Below the pieces are notes generated by a model. It was not told the origin of the DNA. It did not search any database and saw only the letters and a program-made list of their open reading frames with translations. A stretch of 64,000 nt of DNA from Dictyoglomus sp. NZ13-RE01 (GTDB lineage: Bacteria; Dictyoglomota; Dictyoglomia; Dictyoglomales; Dictyoglomaceae). This document shows, in pieces, positions 36,988 through 45,472 of the stretch; within the stretch, counting starts at the first letter, position 1, and every line of letters starts with the position of its first letter. Both the position numbers and the translations under genes were made by a program. The DNA lies in NCBI GenBank assembly GCA_002878375.1, contig NIRF01000006.1, positions 1-64,000 on the forward strand. Reading direction: 5' to 3'.

Positions 36988-37682
36988 ATATTCTCTATGG
37001 AAAGAAGTTTATTTACATTTTCTAAGGTCCCTACAATATAAAGAATATCTTCTTCTCTGATTATTTCATCGGGGTGGGGATTTGCAATGATATCTCCACC
37101 TCGATGAATAGCAAGGATTGATAAACTATATTTTCTACGTAATTGAAGACTCTCAATATTTTTACCGATCATAGATGGAGTTGGTTTTACCTCAAACACT
37201 TTTACATTACCAGAAAGCTCCATAAAATCTATTATATTAGGAACCACAAGTTTTTGAGCTAAAATCTCGCCCATTTGTCTTTCTGGATAAACAACTAAAT
37301 CCGCCCCAATCTTTTCTAAAATTTTGCCATGAGCTTCATTAACAGCCTTAGCCACTACATACTTAACTCCTAATTCCTTAACTAATAAGGTAGCAAGAAC
37401 AGAAGATTGAATATCATTGGCAATAGCAATTATTACTACATCACAATTCTGTATTCCTGCCTCCCTTAAAGCATTTATATTTGTAGCATCCACAACTTTA
37501 GCATAAGAAACATAATCTTTTATTCCTTCTACCCTCTCCTCATCCATATCTATGGCAAGAACAGAAGCCCCTAATCTTTCCAAGGTAATAGCCAAAGCAG
37601 AACCAAACCTACCAAGCCCAATAACTCCAAAATCATGAAATCTCTCCCCTGAAATAGCACTTTTATAAAATAGTGACTTCAT
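36984..37682 (-). CDS. ktrA: KtrA/TrkA potassium uptake regulatory subunit
   Basis: Cytosolic RCK gating ring for the adjacent potassium transporter, 232 residues. The Rossmann RCK_N domain has VIGLGRFGSALA and the acidic end of strand 2 (AIDMDEERV), which binds nucleotide. RCK_C occupies about 150-232. It follows the membrane subunit after 1 nt, so subunits are made together. Confidence 0.93.
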   Translation of the reverse strand: MKSLFYKSAISGERFHDFGVIGLGRFGSALAITLERLGASVLAIDMDEERVEGIKDYVSYAKVVDATNINALREAGIQNCDVVIIAIANDIQSSVLATLLVKELGVKYVVAKAVNEAHGKILEKIGADLVVYPERQMGEILAQKLVVPNIIDFMELSGNVKVFEVKPTPSMIGKNIESLQLRRKYSLSILAIHRGGDIIANPHPDEIIREEDILYIVGTLENVNKLLSIENI

Positions 37683-37683
37683 A

Positions 37684-39051
37684 TTAACCTACGCTTACCT
37701 CCTCTGTAGGATAATCTACAGTTTTCTTATGATTTACAAAGCTTAATAGTGCAAGACCTGCAGTTACCGTGCCAACTCTTCCCAAAAACATAGTAAAAGT
37801 AATTACCAACCTTCCAAAGGTTGAAAGCTGTGGAGTTATTCCAGTAGAAAGCCCAACAGTTCCAAAGGCAGATACTACTTCAAATAGAATCTTTAAAGGC
37901 TCAAAAGGCTCTGTAAGAAGCAACAAAAACCAAGAAAGAATTACTAAACTCAAAGAGAAGAAGAAAACTGCCCAAGCTCTTTTAACCGTTTCCCAATTAA
38001 TGCTTCTATTCTTGAAATGAACATGCTTTCTTTCCAATATAGTAGTATAAACACTTAGTAAAAGAACTAAAAAAGTAACGGTTTTTATACCTCCTCCAGT
38101 TCCTCCTGGTGATGCTCCTATAAACATGAGAAGAATTAAAAAAAGCCAAGTGGCAGGTCTCATCTTGCCAATATCTAAAGTATTAAATCCAGCAGTTCTT
38201 GGAGTGACGCTTTGAAAGTATGCTCCTAATATCTTTCCCTTCCAAGATAGAGGTTTCAAAGTATTGTTATACTCTAAAATGAATATCATAATTGTACCTA
38301 TAACAATTAAGAATAAAGTAGTTAGAAGGGCAGCTTTTGAATGAAGGGCTAAATGATTCTTCTTTTTAGTAAGTTTTTGATAAATGTCATAAATAACCAA
38401 AAAACCGATACCACCTATAATAATCAGGGATGTGATTGTCAAATTTAATAAAATATCATCCACATATCCTGTAAAACTTCTAAATCCACCAATTAGATCA
38501 AATCCTGCATTACAAAAAGCAGAAACAGAATGAAAGACAGCGAACTTAATAGCTTTAATAAGAGGATAATCTCGGATGAAAACAAAAAATAGTAGTAAAG
38601 CTCCTAAACCCTCAACAGAAAGAACTGTAATGAGAACTCCCTTTAAAAACCTAACAATACCTCTTAAAGATAAAGCATTCAAGGAAAATTGTATCATTAT
38701 TCTTTCTCTTAATGGTATCTTTCTATTTAAAAGGAGCATAAGTGAAGTAACAAGCACAACATAACTTAATCCACCTATTTGTATAAGCAACATGATAACT
38801 AAATGACCAAAATGGGACCAGTGGGTACCCGTATCTACAACCACAAGACCTGTTACACAAGTGGCAGAAGTGGCAGTAAACAAAGCAGTTACAAAATCTG
38901 TGAAGTTACCACTTCTTGAAGAAATAGGAAGCATCAAGAGAAAAGTACCAGTAAGGATTACAAACAAAAAACTACGAACAAAAAAACCTGCAGGAGTTCC
39001 CCTTTTTATAGGAGATAAACCTGCTTCTAAACTACTCATATAATTAAACAA
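37684..39051 (-). CDS. ktrB: KtrB/TrkH potassium transporter
   Basis: Membrane pore subunit, 455 residues, with four pore-loop repeats. Filter glycines appear in SATCVTGLVV, SAFCNAGFDL, GGTGGGIKTVTF and SAFGTVGLSTG. The start is either TTG 39051, about 13 nt after GAGG, or ATG 39039, which has no binding site. Probably sodium-coupled, as in other KtrAB systems (inference). Confidence 0.93.
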   Translation of the reverse strand: MFNYMSSLEAGLSPIKRGTPAGFFVRSFLFVILTGTFLLMLPISSRSGNFTDFVTALFTATSATCVTGLVVVDTGTHWSHFGHLVIMLLIQIGGLSYVVLVTSLMLLLNRKIPLRERIMIQFSLNALSLRGIVRFLKGVLITVLSVEGLGALLLFFVFIRDYPLIKAIKFAVFHSVSAFCNAGFDLIGGFRSFTGYVDDILLNLTITSLIIIGGIGFLVIYDIYQKLTKKKNHLALHSKAALLTTLFLIVIGTIMIFILEYNNTLKPLSWKGKILGAYFQSVTPRTAGFNTLDIGKMRPATWLFLILLMFIGASPGGTGGGIKTVTFLVLLLSVYTTILERKHVHFKNRSINWETVKRAWAVFFFSLSLVILSWFLLLLTEPFEPLKILFEVVSAFGTVGLSTGITPQLSTFGRLVITFTMFLGRVGTVTAGLALLSFVNHKKTVDYPTEEVSVG

Positions 39052-39074
39052 GCTTCAGTTACACCTCTTTTCAT

Positions 39075-39104
39075 AATATAATATTTCAAAATTCTAAACG
39101 ACAA
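39075..39104 (-). promoter_or_regulatory. Predicted ktrBA promoter
   Basis: On the minus strand TTGTCG (39099-39104), an 18-nt spacer and TATATT (39075-39080), in the short gap between ktrB and the divergent UPF0280 gene. Confidence 0.45.
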
Positions 39105-39128
39105 TAATTTTATTACCGAGGTCTTAAA

Positions 39129-39857
39129 ATGTCAAATGAGTATGTAAGAAGAGAATATAGAAAATATATGAAAGCGGAAGACCTTATTGGATTTACCGTA
39201 AAAATAAAGGAAAGTGACCTTTACATTTTAGCAGAAAAAAATTTAGAAAAGGAAGCAAAAAGAATTTTAGAATATTACAGAGAGGAATTAGAAGAATATA
39301 TTAAAATTGATCCAATTTTTCAAATAACCTTAGAACCCCACAAAGTTCTTCCCAATGCACCTCAGATTGCAAAGGAGATGTCCTATTGGGCAGAAAAGGC
39401 AGGAGTAGGTCCCATGGCAAGTGTTGCAGGCGCAATAGCGGAATTTGTAGGAAAAGATCTATTAAAATATACTTCGCAGGTCATTGTAGAAAATGGGGGA
39501 GATATTTTCTTAAGCACAAAGAAGGAAAGAAGGGTTGCCATCTTTGCAGGAAAATCTCCCTGGAGCAACAAACTGGGACTTCTCATTCCAAAAGATTCTA
39601 CTCTTGGCATATGCACCTCTTCTGCAACCGTTGGACCATCCTTAAGCTTTGGGAAGGCGGATGCAGTAGTAATTGTATCTGACTCTACCATATTTTCTGA
39701 TGCCCTTGCCACAGCTGTAGGAAATATGATACAAACTCCTGAAGATATAAATTTAGGAATAGAATTTGCTAAAAGCTTTCCCCAAGTTCACCAAGTAATA
39801 ATCATCTTAGAAAAACACCTTGGAATTTGGGGGAAATATGAAATAATCAAGTTCTAA
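39129..39857 (+). CDS. UPF0280 family protein (COG2122)
   Basis: 242 residues, resembling the ApbE/thiamine-biosynthesis fold (GPMASVAGAIAEFVG, VENGGDIFL, AGKSPWS, CTSSATVGPS). In methanogens a COG2122 protein has been linked to the DUF39/NIL homocysteine route, especially sulfide use at low levels (recalled knowledge). Here it is 2.1 kb from that pair. The ApbE-like blocks also leave a flavin-transfer activity possible. GAGG lies upstream of the ATG. It ends 1 nt from the convergent gene. Confidence 0.85.
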   Translation: MSNEYVRREYRKYMKAEDLIGFTVKIKESDLYILAEKNLEKEAKRILEYYREELEEYIKIDPIFQITLEPHKVLPNAPQIAKEMSYWAEKAGVGPMASVAGAIAEFVGKDLLKYTSQVIVENGGDIFLSTKKERRVAIFAGKSPWSNKLGLLIPKDSTLGICTSSATVGPSLSFGKADAVVIVSDSTIFSDALATAVGNMIQTPEDINLGIEFAKSFPQVHQVIIILEKHLGIWGKYEIIKF

Positions 39858-39858
39858 A

Positions 39859-40401
39859 CTATATTATTTCTACAATAACCCTTGTAGAATCCTCATCTGA
39901 TTGAATATCCACAATTTTCCCCCTAAAATCAGGATCATTTAATATTTTTTCTATCTCTTCAGGTGAAAGATCTACCCCTCCATATTGTACAGAATATTTA
40001 TTAGCAAATTTTAAGCCCCATTTTAAAAAGGATAAGGGAATAGTAATATTAACTCTATTTACTCCTTCCTCCTCTATATATATTCTTAAAAGTCTTTTCT
40101 CACTACTCTTAAAATCATAGTTCTCCTCTAATTTTTTTAAAAGCTCCTCTCCATCCTCTGAGCTTATCTTTCCTTCTTCAATCATCTTCAAAATTCTATA
40201 CCTTTCCTCTCTCATCTTTTCCCTCTTCCTCCTTTCTCTCTCCCATTTGTAAGAGTTATATAAAATTCTTCCACCCCAATAAACAAAGATAAGAGGCCAA
40301 AGTTTCCAAAGATCACTAAGAAATGGAATACCAAAATACTTGGCAGTAAGAGAGATACCAAGAGCAATCAAAATTACAGCTAAAATTACCTTCCCCCTCA
40401 T
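39859..40401 (-). CDS. Membrane protein with LiaF-type N-terminus
   Basis: 180 residues. Two N-terminal membrane helices (VILAVILIALGISLTAKYF and LWPLIFVYWGGRILYNSY) resemble the LiaF/DUF5668 module. A charged helical linker (RERRKREKMREERYRIL) and a short helical hairpin of the SHOCT kind (MIEEGKISSEDGEELLKKLEE) follow. The last 80 residues appear to be a soluble beta/alpha domain. It overlaps the stop region of the DUF2089 gene upstream, with AGGAGG 8 nt before ATG. A role in envelope-stress sensing is inferred from the family only. Confidence 0.7.
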   Translation of the reverse strand: MRGKVILAVILIALGISLTAKYFGIPFLSDLWKLWPLIFVYWGGRILYNSYKWERERRKREKMREERYRILKMIEEGKISSEDGEELLKKLEENYDFKSSEKRLLRIYIEEEGVNRVNITIPLSFLKWGLKFANKYSVQYGGVDLSPEEIEKILNDPDFRGKIVDIQSDEDSTRVIVEII

Positions 40402-40404
40402 ATA

Positions 40405-40785
40405 TCATTCCTCCTCTTTCTTCTCCTCATCTAAAATCTTTAGGGCTTCTTGAACCGTGATCTCTCCCCTTTCTAATTTATCTATAACCTCTTGAGCCTT
40501 TGTCTTAATCTCTTCCTCGATAGGAGGAAGTCCTATGGATCTTAATATATTGTCTAATCTACTTCTTACTGTGGGATAAGAAAGTCTTAATATCCTTTCC
40601 ATCTCCTTCACATTTCCCCGAGTTCTTAGAAAAAGTTCCAAAAACTCCTGTTCCTCTTGAGAGAGAGAGGCAAGCTTTCCTACCCAAAATTCTCCCTCAA
40701 TGGTAATGTTACACCTTGGGCATTTAAGCCTTGTTATAATCATCTCTCTTCCACATATAGGACATCTTGGCAGTTTATGGGCCAT
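40405..40785 (-). CDS. DUF2089 zinc-ribbon/HTH regulator
   Basis: 126 residues. The N-terminal zinc ribbon has CPICGREM and CPRCNITIEG. A helix-turn-helix follows (EFLELFLRTRGNVKEMERIL, LSYPTVRSRLDNILRSIG). The C-terminus has a helical EKLERGEITVQEAL-like segment. The start is ATG 40785 (MAHKLPRCPICG). A longer frame runs from TTG 40851, but that codon is part of the -35 box. It probably regulates its own operon with the LiaF-type membrane protein; the signal is unknown. Confidence 0.82.
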   Translation of the reverse strand: MAHKLPRCPICGREMIITRLKCPRCNITIEGEFWVGKLASLSQEEQEFLELFLRTRGNVKEMERILRLSYPTVRSRLDNILRSIGLPPIEEEIKTKAQEVIDKLERGEITVQEALKILDEEKKEEE

Positions 40786-40822
40786 AAATTTATAAATCTC
40801 CTCTTTATAATTTTCAATTTTA

Positions 40823-40851
40823 ATTTTATAAAATATAAATTTTTCTGTCAA
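40823..40851 (-). promoter_or_regulatory. Promoter of the DUF2089 operon
   Basis: On the minus strand TTGACA (40846-40851), a 17-nt spacer and TAAAAT (40823-40828). It gives a leader of about 30 nt with GAGGAG. Confidence 0.75.
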
Positions 40852-40871
40852 TAATTTTAATCAAAATTTCT

Positions 40872-40900
40872 TTGATAGCCTTTTAAAATAGGTATAAAAT
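40872..40900 (+). promoter_or_regulatory. Predicted leaderless promoter of nfo
   Basis: TTGATA (40872-40877), a 17-nt spacer and TAAAAT (40895-40900). The nfo ATG is 7 nt past the -10 box, at the expected transcription start, with no Shine-Dalgarno site. Confidence 0.7.
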
Positions 40901-40906
40901 TAAAAC

Positions 40907-41713
40907 ATGGAAGTAAAATTAGGAGTACACTTATATAGGGATAAAAATATATCTGAAATTATAGAGGAATTAAAAATAAATACTGCCCAAATCTTTGCTC
41001 AAAATCCAAGAAGTTTTTCCCTATCGAAAAAACCTCTTCCAGACTTTTTCATCTCCCCTATTTTTATTCATGCACCATACGTAGTTAACTTGGCATCACC
41101 AGAGAAAAGAATTTTTGAGCTCTCCTGCAAATTAATCATAGAGGAGCTTAGAATTTGTGATGAAAAGAACTGGGAAGGAGTTGTAGTACATACAGGAAGT
41201 AGTAAAGGAGGAGGAAAGGAGAAGGCAAAATCTAATTTCTTTAAGGCTTTAGAATATATCTTTCTCAATTATAAAGGAGAAAAGAAATTAATAATTGAAA
41301 ATAGTTCAGGACTTTATGATGGATGGGGAAGCTCTGTAGAAGATCTTGCTTCAATACATAAAGAATTTCCTGTTTATTTTTGCCTTGATACATGCCATCT
41401 TTTTTCTGCAGGTTATGACCTTAGAAATAAAAACTCATGCAATAAAACTTTTAATATATTCTTTTCAGCAATCCCTACGGAAAGATTTTCTCTTATTCAT
41501 CTAAACGACTCCTTTTACCCTTTAGGAAGTAGAAAGGATAAACATGAGCATATTGGAAGAGGAAAGATTGGAGAAGATGGATTTTTTTATATCCTGGAAA
41601 AAACTATAGACTTAAATATACCATTTATATTGGAAACCCCAAAGGATAGTCAAAAGGCGGACTTGAAAAATTTAGAAAAAGTTAGAGAGATCTTGACAAG
41701 ATTAATTTTTTAG
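40907..41713 (+). CDS. nfo: Endonuclease IV, AP endonuclease family 2
   Basis: Cleaves the DNA backbone 5' to abasic sites using a trinuclear zinc centre. 268 residues in a TIM barrel. Metal and substrate motifs: HAPYVVNLASP, VVHTGSS, IIENSSG, CLDTCHLFSAGYD, IHLNDS, HEHIGRGKIG and FILETPK. It complements the Ogg2 glycosylase in this window for base-excision repair. The mRNA appears to start at the ATG itself. Confidence 0.93.
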   Translation: MEVKLGVHLYRDKNISEIIEELKINTAQIFAQNPRSFSLSKKPLPDFFISPIFIHAPYVVNLASPEKRIFELSCKLIIEELRICDEKNWEGVVVHTGSSKGGGKEKAKSNFFKALEYIFLNYKGEKKLIIENSSGLYDGWGSSVEDLASIHKEFPVYFCLDTCHLFSAGYDLRNKNSCNKTFNIFFSAIPTERFSLIHLNDSFYPLGSRKDKHEHIGRGKIGEDGFFYILEKTIDLNIPFILETPKDSQKADLKNLEKVREILTRLIF

Positions 41714-41720
41714 GTAAAAT
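41693..41720 (+). promoter_or_regulatory. Promoter of the outer-membrane barrel gene
   Basis: TTGACA (41693-41698), a 16-nt spacer and TAAAAT (41715-41720), overlapping the end of nfo. The predicted start near 41727 gives a 159-nt leader. Confidence 0.7.
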
Positions 41721-41726
41721 AACTAT

Positions 41727-41885
41727 CAGTTAGCTTTCTTCATGGCAAGAAAGGAGGTGAACAGACCTTAGGTTGCCAAATGAAGAAAGCGTAACTGGCA
41801 AGGGAAGTAAACGCTTACTTGCCAGGGAGTTTTCTTCAAAAAAATTTATAAAAAAAATTATAAAACCTAAGGGGGTCAAAGAGAA
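41727..41885 (+). promoter_or_regulatory. Structured leader of the barrel-protein gene
   Basis: Hairpin I pairs GCTTTCTTCAT (41733-41743) with ATGAAGAAAGC (41780-41790), extended by GGCAA/TTGCC (41744-41748, 41773-41777). Hairpin II pairs CTGGCAAG (41795-41802) with CTTGCCAG (41818-41825), with an alternative inner AAGTAA/TTACTT stem. GAAGAAA of hairpin I can also pair with TTTTCTTC (41830-41837), so the folds compete. A 9-codon open frame (ATG 41742 to TAG 41771) lies inside hairpin I. The gene's own binding site is GGGGG at 41871-41875. No known riboswitch class is recognised. Confidence 0.6.
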
Positions 41886-43025
41886 ATGAAAAAATTAGTT
41901 TATTTATTGGTTCTTGCTCTTCTTGTGGTTCCTGCATTTGCAGCTATCACAGTAACAACATCTGCTTCTGGTTCCTTAAGCTTCAAATCACAACTTTCTC
42001 CATGGCCAGTAACCTTTGTACCTTCTGCAAGTTTAAGCCTTAAATTTAGTCTTTCTGGAGATAATAAAACTGTAGGAAACATTGTTGCAGAAATTGATGC
42101 TGTTTCTGATGTTAGTTCGGTAAGTGTCACTACTGAAGATATAACATATGTTACTGACGTAACATATACAGTTACAACATATACAGATAGTAGCGGTAAT
42201 ACCTATACTGGTGCCATACCAGTTGTTCACACAGCTACAAAAACAGTAGTTACAAATGTTAATAATAGTTTTACTACTACTGGCCGTCTAACTTTTAAGG
42301 GCATAGCAGGGCTCGTAGATCTATCTCTAAATAGAGGAACACTTTCTGTTGGCGGGACAAATTTAGTAAAACAACCATTAAAAAGACAAGATGGTATTGG
42401 TGTAGTAGTTAATGCACCAGTAAAGGTTACTGTTGGATACAAACCAGATCAAACTGATGCTCTCACTTATACAAAGGGAGTATTTGCAGTAAGAGCAGAT
42501 GGAAGCTTTGCACCAGTTACATTCTACGGATTATTTGTAAGTGATCATGGAACAAATTCTTATGCATTTGGCGCAAGCGCAACACCAGTTTCAATGGTTA
42601 GCGTATTTGGAGAGTATGCATCTGTCGCTCCTAATTGGATTGTTGGCGGTACATTAACTCCAGTTTCTGGTGTATCTTTATATGGACAGTATAAAGGAGA
42701 TAAAACCTATAAAGTATCCGCAACAGTAACTACCATTCCAAATGTAACTTTATACGGAGAATATACTGGAAAATTCTTCGGATATGGAACAGTAAGCAAG
42801 GGCTTACCTGTTGGAACTCTTTCTGCTGGAGCAGGATATGACACAGCTAAAGCTGATTTCGCATTATTTGCTAAGTTAGTCACACCAGTAGGTCCAGCAA
42901 ACAATGAGTTCAGAGTATACAAGAATTATGATATTACCGATGCTGATGGAGATGGAGTATATTGGTATGATAATGTAGCACCAACAGACTTCAGAGTAGA
43001 GAACGTTATTTCCGTCTCCTTCTAA
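41886..43025 (+). CDS. Outer-membrane beta-barrel protein (porin-like)
   Basis: 379 residues with a signal peptide (KKLVYLLVLALLVVPAFA, cut near 20). The rest is alternating polar/hydrophobic strands rich in Thr, Val, Gly and Tyr (VSLYGQYKGDKTYKVSATV, VTLYGEYTGKFFGYGTV). It ends in VENVISVSF, the terminal Phe typical of BAM-inserted barrels. Residues about 75-130 are unusually Thr/Val-rich and could be an exposed loop. Strong promoter, long leader and a perfect terminator suggest high expression. Substrate unknown. Confidence 0.8.
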   Translation: MKKLVYLLVLALLVVPAFAAITVTTSASGSLSFKSQLSPWPVTFVPSASLSLKFSLSGDNKTVGNIVAEIDAVSDVSSVSVTTEDITYVTDVTYTVTTYTDSSGNTYTGAIPVVHTATKTVVTNVNNSFTTTGRLTFKGIAGLVDLSLNRGTLSVGGTNLVKQPLKRQDGIGVVVNAPVKVTVGYKPDQTDALTYTKGVFAVRADGSFAPVTFYGLFVSDHGTNSYAFGASATPVSMVSVFGEYASVAPNWIVGGTLTPVSGVSLYGQYKGDKTYKVSATVTTIPNVTLYGEYTGKFFGYGTVSKGLPVGTLSAGAGYDTAKADFALFAKLVTPVGPANNEFRVYKNYDITDADGDGVYWYDNVAPTDFRVENVISVSF

Positions 43026-43040
43026 TTTCTGAAACTCCTA

Positions 43041-43067
43041 AGCCCCCCAATTTTGGGGGGCTTTTTT
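43041..43067 (+). terminator. Intrinsic terminator after the barrel gene
   Basis: AGCCCCCCAA pairs perfectly with TTGGGGGGCT around a TT centre, followed by a 6-T run. Confidence 0.95.
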
Positions 43068-43080
43068 ATTTTGTACCAAA

Positions 43081-44316
43081 ATGCATGAGTACTCAAAAAA
43101 GAATAAAATAATTGCCTTTATTGACCCTATTCTTTTTATTAATGGAATGGTATTTATTAACATAAATACCGTTATTCCATACTTTTTAATTAGGCTTTCT
43201 GCATCCAATATTCATATAAGCCTAACAAACTTCTTAGCCACCTTAGGAAGCTTTCTACCATCTCTTTTTGTAGCAAGATATGTGCAGAGACTAAAGGTAA
43301 AAAATAGAGCTTTTGCAAAACTTCTTTTTACACAAAGAATGATTTTCCTTATATTCATCCTATTATTACCTTTCTTTATTAAATACCTTGGAAATATTTT
43401 CTCCATTTATATCTTTATTCTCTTCTGGGGAATCTTCAACTTTTTTGTAGGAGCCTATGGTCCCTTCTACTTTAGCATTTTAGATAAAATCCTTCCCTAT
43501 GAAGAAAGGGGAAGAGTTGTTGCTACAGGAAATGCCATAGGAAATATCATTGCCCTTTTAAGTACATATCTTCTAAATATTTTCCTTTCTAAATTCTCCT
43601 TTCCCTACAATTTTATGCTTATCTTCCTTGCAGGAATTATCATTCTCTTAGCGGATGCATATCTTTTTTATATCATTGATGAAAAAGAGGAAGAGACTAT
43701 AGAAAATTCTCTATCCTTTACTGAATTTATAAAATACTCCTTCTCCTTTCTCTCAAAGGACAAAAATTTTAGGCTTGCGGTCACTTCTTTTGTTTTCATA
43801 TTCCTATCTTTAACCTCTATATCCTATTTTATTGTCTACACTGTAAGAACTTTTAAGGTGGATTCCAACGTAGTATCCGCCTTTACCTTTCTTTCCATAT
43901 TAGCAAACATAGTGGGAGGACTTTCCTTTGGAGAGCTAAGTAGAAGAATAGGCTATAAAAAGGTACTTATTTTAGGGACCTTTTTAGGAGCCTTTGGACT
44001 TTTTATAGTTACCCTTATAAGACATCTATATGCTCCCTTTATAGGTTATACCTTTGTCATGCTGAACTTTAACGCTAATATGACCATAGGAGGTTTTCTA
44101 CTTTCCGCCTTAGCAAAAAGAGAGAATATTCCTATTTATATGGCAATAAATAACACTATCTCCATCTCTCTTTCTTCCCTTATGCATATTTTAAATGGAT
44201 TAATAATAAACTTCTTGGGATTTCAATTTTTATTTGGTATATGTCTTTCTTTTATTTTAATAGCATTAGTACTACTAATAAGAGTTAAAGAGTATAAGAG
44301 GGAAAATTCTTACTAA
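43081..44316 (+). CDS. Major facilitator superfamily transporter
   Basis: 411 residues with about 12 membrane segments and an interior loop near 195-215 (DEKEEETIENSLSF). The loop GYKKVLILGTFLGAFGLF resembles the MFS motif between helices. The nearest families are sugar or drug exporters, but no motif fixes the substrate. The ATG is only 13 nt after the terminator's T-run and has no Shine-Dalgarno site, so expression may depend on read-through or a leaderless start (TATTTT at 43067-43072). Confidence 0.8.
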   Translation: MHEYSKKNKIIAFIDPILFINGMVFININTVIPYFLIRLSASNIHISLTNFLATLGSFLPSLFVARYVQRLKVKNRAFAKLLFTQRMIFLIFILLLPFFIKYLGNIFSIYIFILFWGIFNFFVGAYGPFYFSILDKILPYEERGRVVATGNAIGNIIALLSTYLLNIFLSKFSFPYNFMLIFLAGIIILLADAYLFYIIDEKEEETIENSLSFTEFIKYSFSFLSKDKNFRLAVTSFVFIFLSLTSISYFIVYTVRTFKVDSNVVSAFTFLSILANIVGGLSFGELSRRIGYKKVLILGTFLGAFGLFIVTLIRHLYAPFIGYTFVMLNFNANMTIGGFLLSALAKRENIPIYMAINNTISISLSSLMHILNGLIINFLGFQFLFGICLSFILIALVLLIRVKEYKRENSY

Positions 44317-44343
44317 GCTTTCCTAAAGGCATCCCTTATCTGC

Positions 44344-45471
44344 TCAAAAAAAATTCTTTTCACTATCCACCTTTACTCCTCTTACCTTTGCAAGCTCCAA
44401 TAATAACTCTTTTTCTTTTGGAGTTAAATTGGTAGGGACAGAGATTAAAATTCTTATTTTCTGGTCCCCTCTTCTCTTCCCCTCAAGATATGGAATTCCT
44501 TTCCCTTTTAATGTTATTACTTCATTACTTTGGGTTCCTGGCTTTATAAAGATCTTTTCCTTACCTTCTAAGGTAGGGACTTCTATTTCTCCTCCAAGAA
44601 TGGCAGTGAGGAAATCTACAGGAAGATCCAACAGTATATCCTGCCCTTCCCTCTTAAAGTATTTATGAGGCTGGATATGGATATAGATGTATAAATCTCC
44701 ATTGGGACCACCATTTTCTCCTGGCTCTCCCTCTCTTGCAAGCCTTATTACGTGCCCTTCATCCACTCCTTGAGGGATCTTTACTTCAATTCTTCTTCTT
44801 GCCTTAACCTTTCCTGTTCCATGACACTCCCTACAAGGGCTTGTTATGATCCTACCCGTTCCATGGCACTTAGGACATGTGGTTATTTGTACAAACTGAC
44901 CAAAGGGAGTTCTTCTTGTTTCCCTTATTTGTCCTGTTCCTCTACATAGATCACAGGTTATAGGGCTTGTTCCAGGCTCTATTCCACTTCCTTTACATCT
45001 TTGGCATGTTTCAGTACGATGGATAAAGATCTCCTTTACTGCTCCAAAGGCTGCCTCCTCCAAGGTTATTGTTAGATCATACCTTAAATCTGCACCTTTT
45101 CTTGGAGACCTTTGTCTTTCCCTTCTTCCAAAAATATCTCCAAAGATGCTGTCTCCAAAAAAGTCCGAGAATATATCTTCAAAGGTTCTTCCAAAGCTTC
45201 CAAAATCAAAGTCCTGAGGTCCCCAACTTTGTTCTCCGTATCCTGCAAAATCTCCTACACTTCCAAATTGATCATACTGGGCTCTTTTTTGTGGGTCCGA
45301 TAGGACCTCATAAGCCTCATTAATCTCTTTAAACTTCTCCTGAGCACCCGGATCCTTATTCAGATCCGGGTGGTATTGCCTTACTAATCTTCTATATGCC
45401 TGTTTTATCTCTTCCTGGGTGGCATTTCTTGGCACACCCAGAATCTCATAGTAATCCTTTTTGGTAGCCAT
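44344..45471 (-). CDS. dnaJ: Chaperone DnaJ
   Basis: Co-chaperone that stimulates DnaK ATPase and delivers unfolded clients. J-domain at 1-70 with YHPD, then a Gly/Phe region ([19 protein letters not shown]). Four zinc-binding repeats follow: [24 protein letters not shown] and CRECHGTG. Then the client-binding C-terminal domains. 375 residues. Its start is 1 nt after dnaK. Confidence 0.97.
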   Translation of the reverse strand: MATKKDYYEILGVPRNATQEEIKQAYRRLVRQYHPDLNKDPGAQEKFKEINEAYEVLSDPQKRAQYDQFGSVGDFAGYGEQSWGPQDFDFGSFGRTFEDIFSDFFGDSIFGDIFGRRERQRSPRKGADLRYDLTITLEEAAFGAVKEIFIHRTETCQRCKGSGIEPGTSPITCDLCRGTGQIRETRRTPFGQFVQITTCPKCHGTGRIITSPCRECHGTGKVKARRRIEVKIPQGVDEGHVIRLAREGEPGENGGPNGDLYIYIHIQPHKYFKREGQDILLDLPVDFLTAILGGEIEVPTLEGKEKIFIKPGTQSNEVITLKGKGIPYLEGKRRGDQKIRILISVPTNLTPKEKELLLELAKVRGVKVDSEKNFF

Positions 45472-45472
45472 A

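Noticed and set aside
40786..40851. 22-residue extension of the DUF2089 protein from TTG 40851
   Set aside because: The TTG belongs to a consensus -35 box with a matching -10 box downstream, and the family starts at MAHKLP.
45069..45323. Long open frames opposite dnaJ, dnaK, polA and dnaX
   Set aside because: Antisense shadows of well-conserved genes, with no family features or binding sites.
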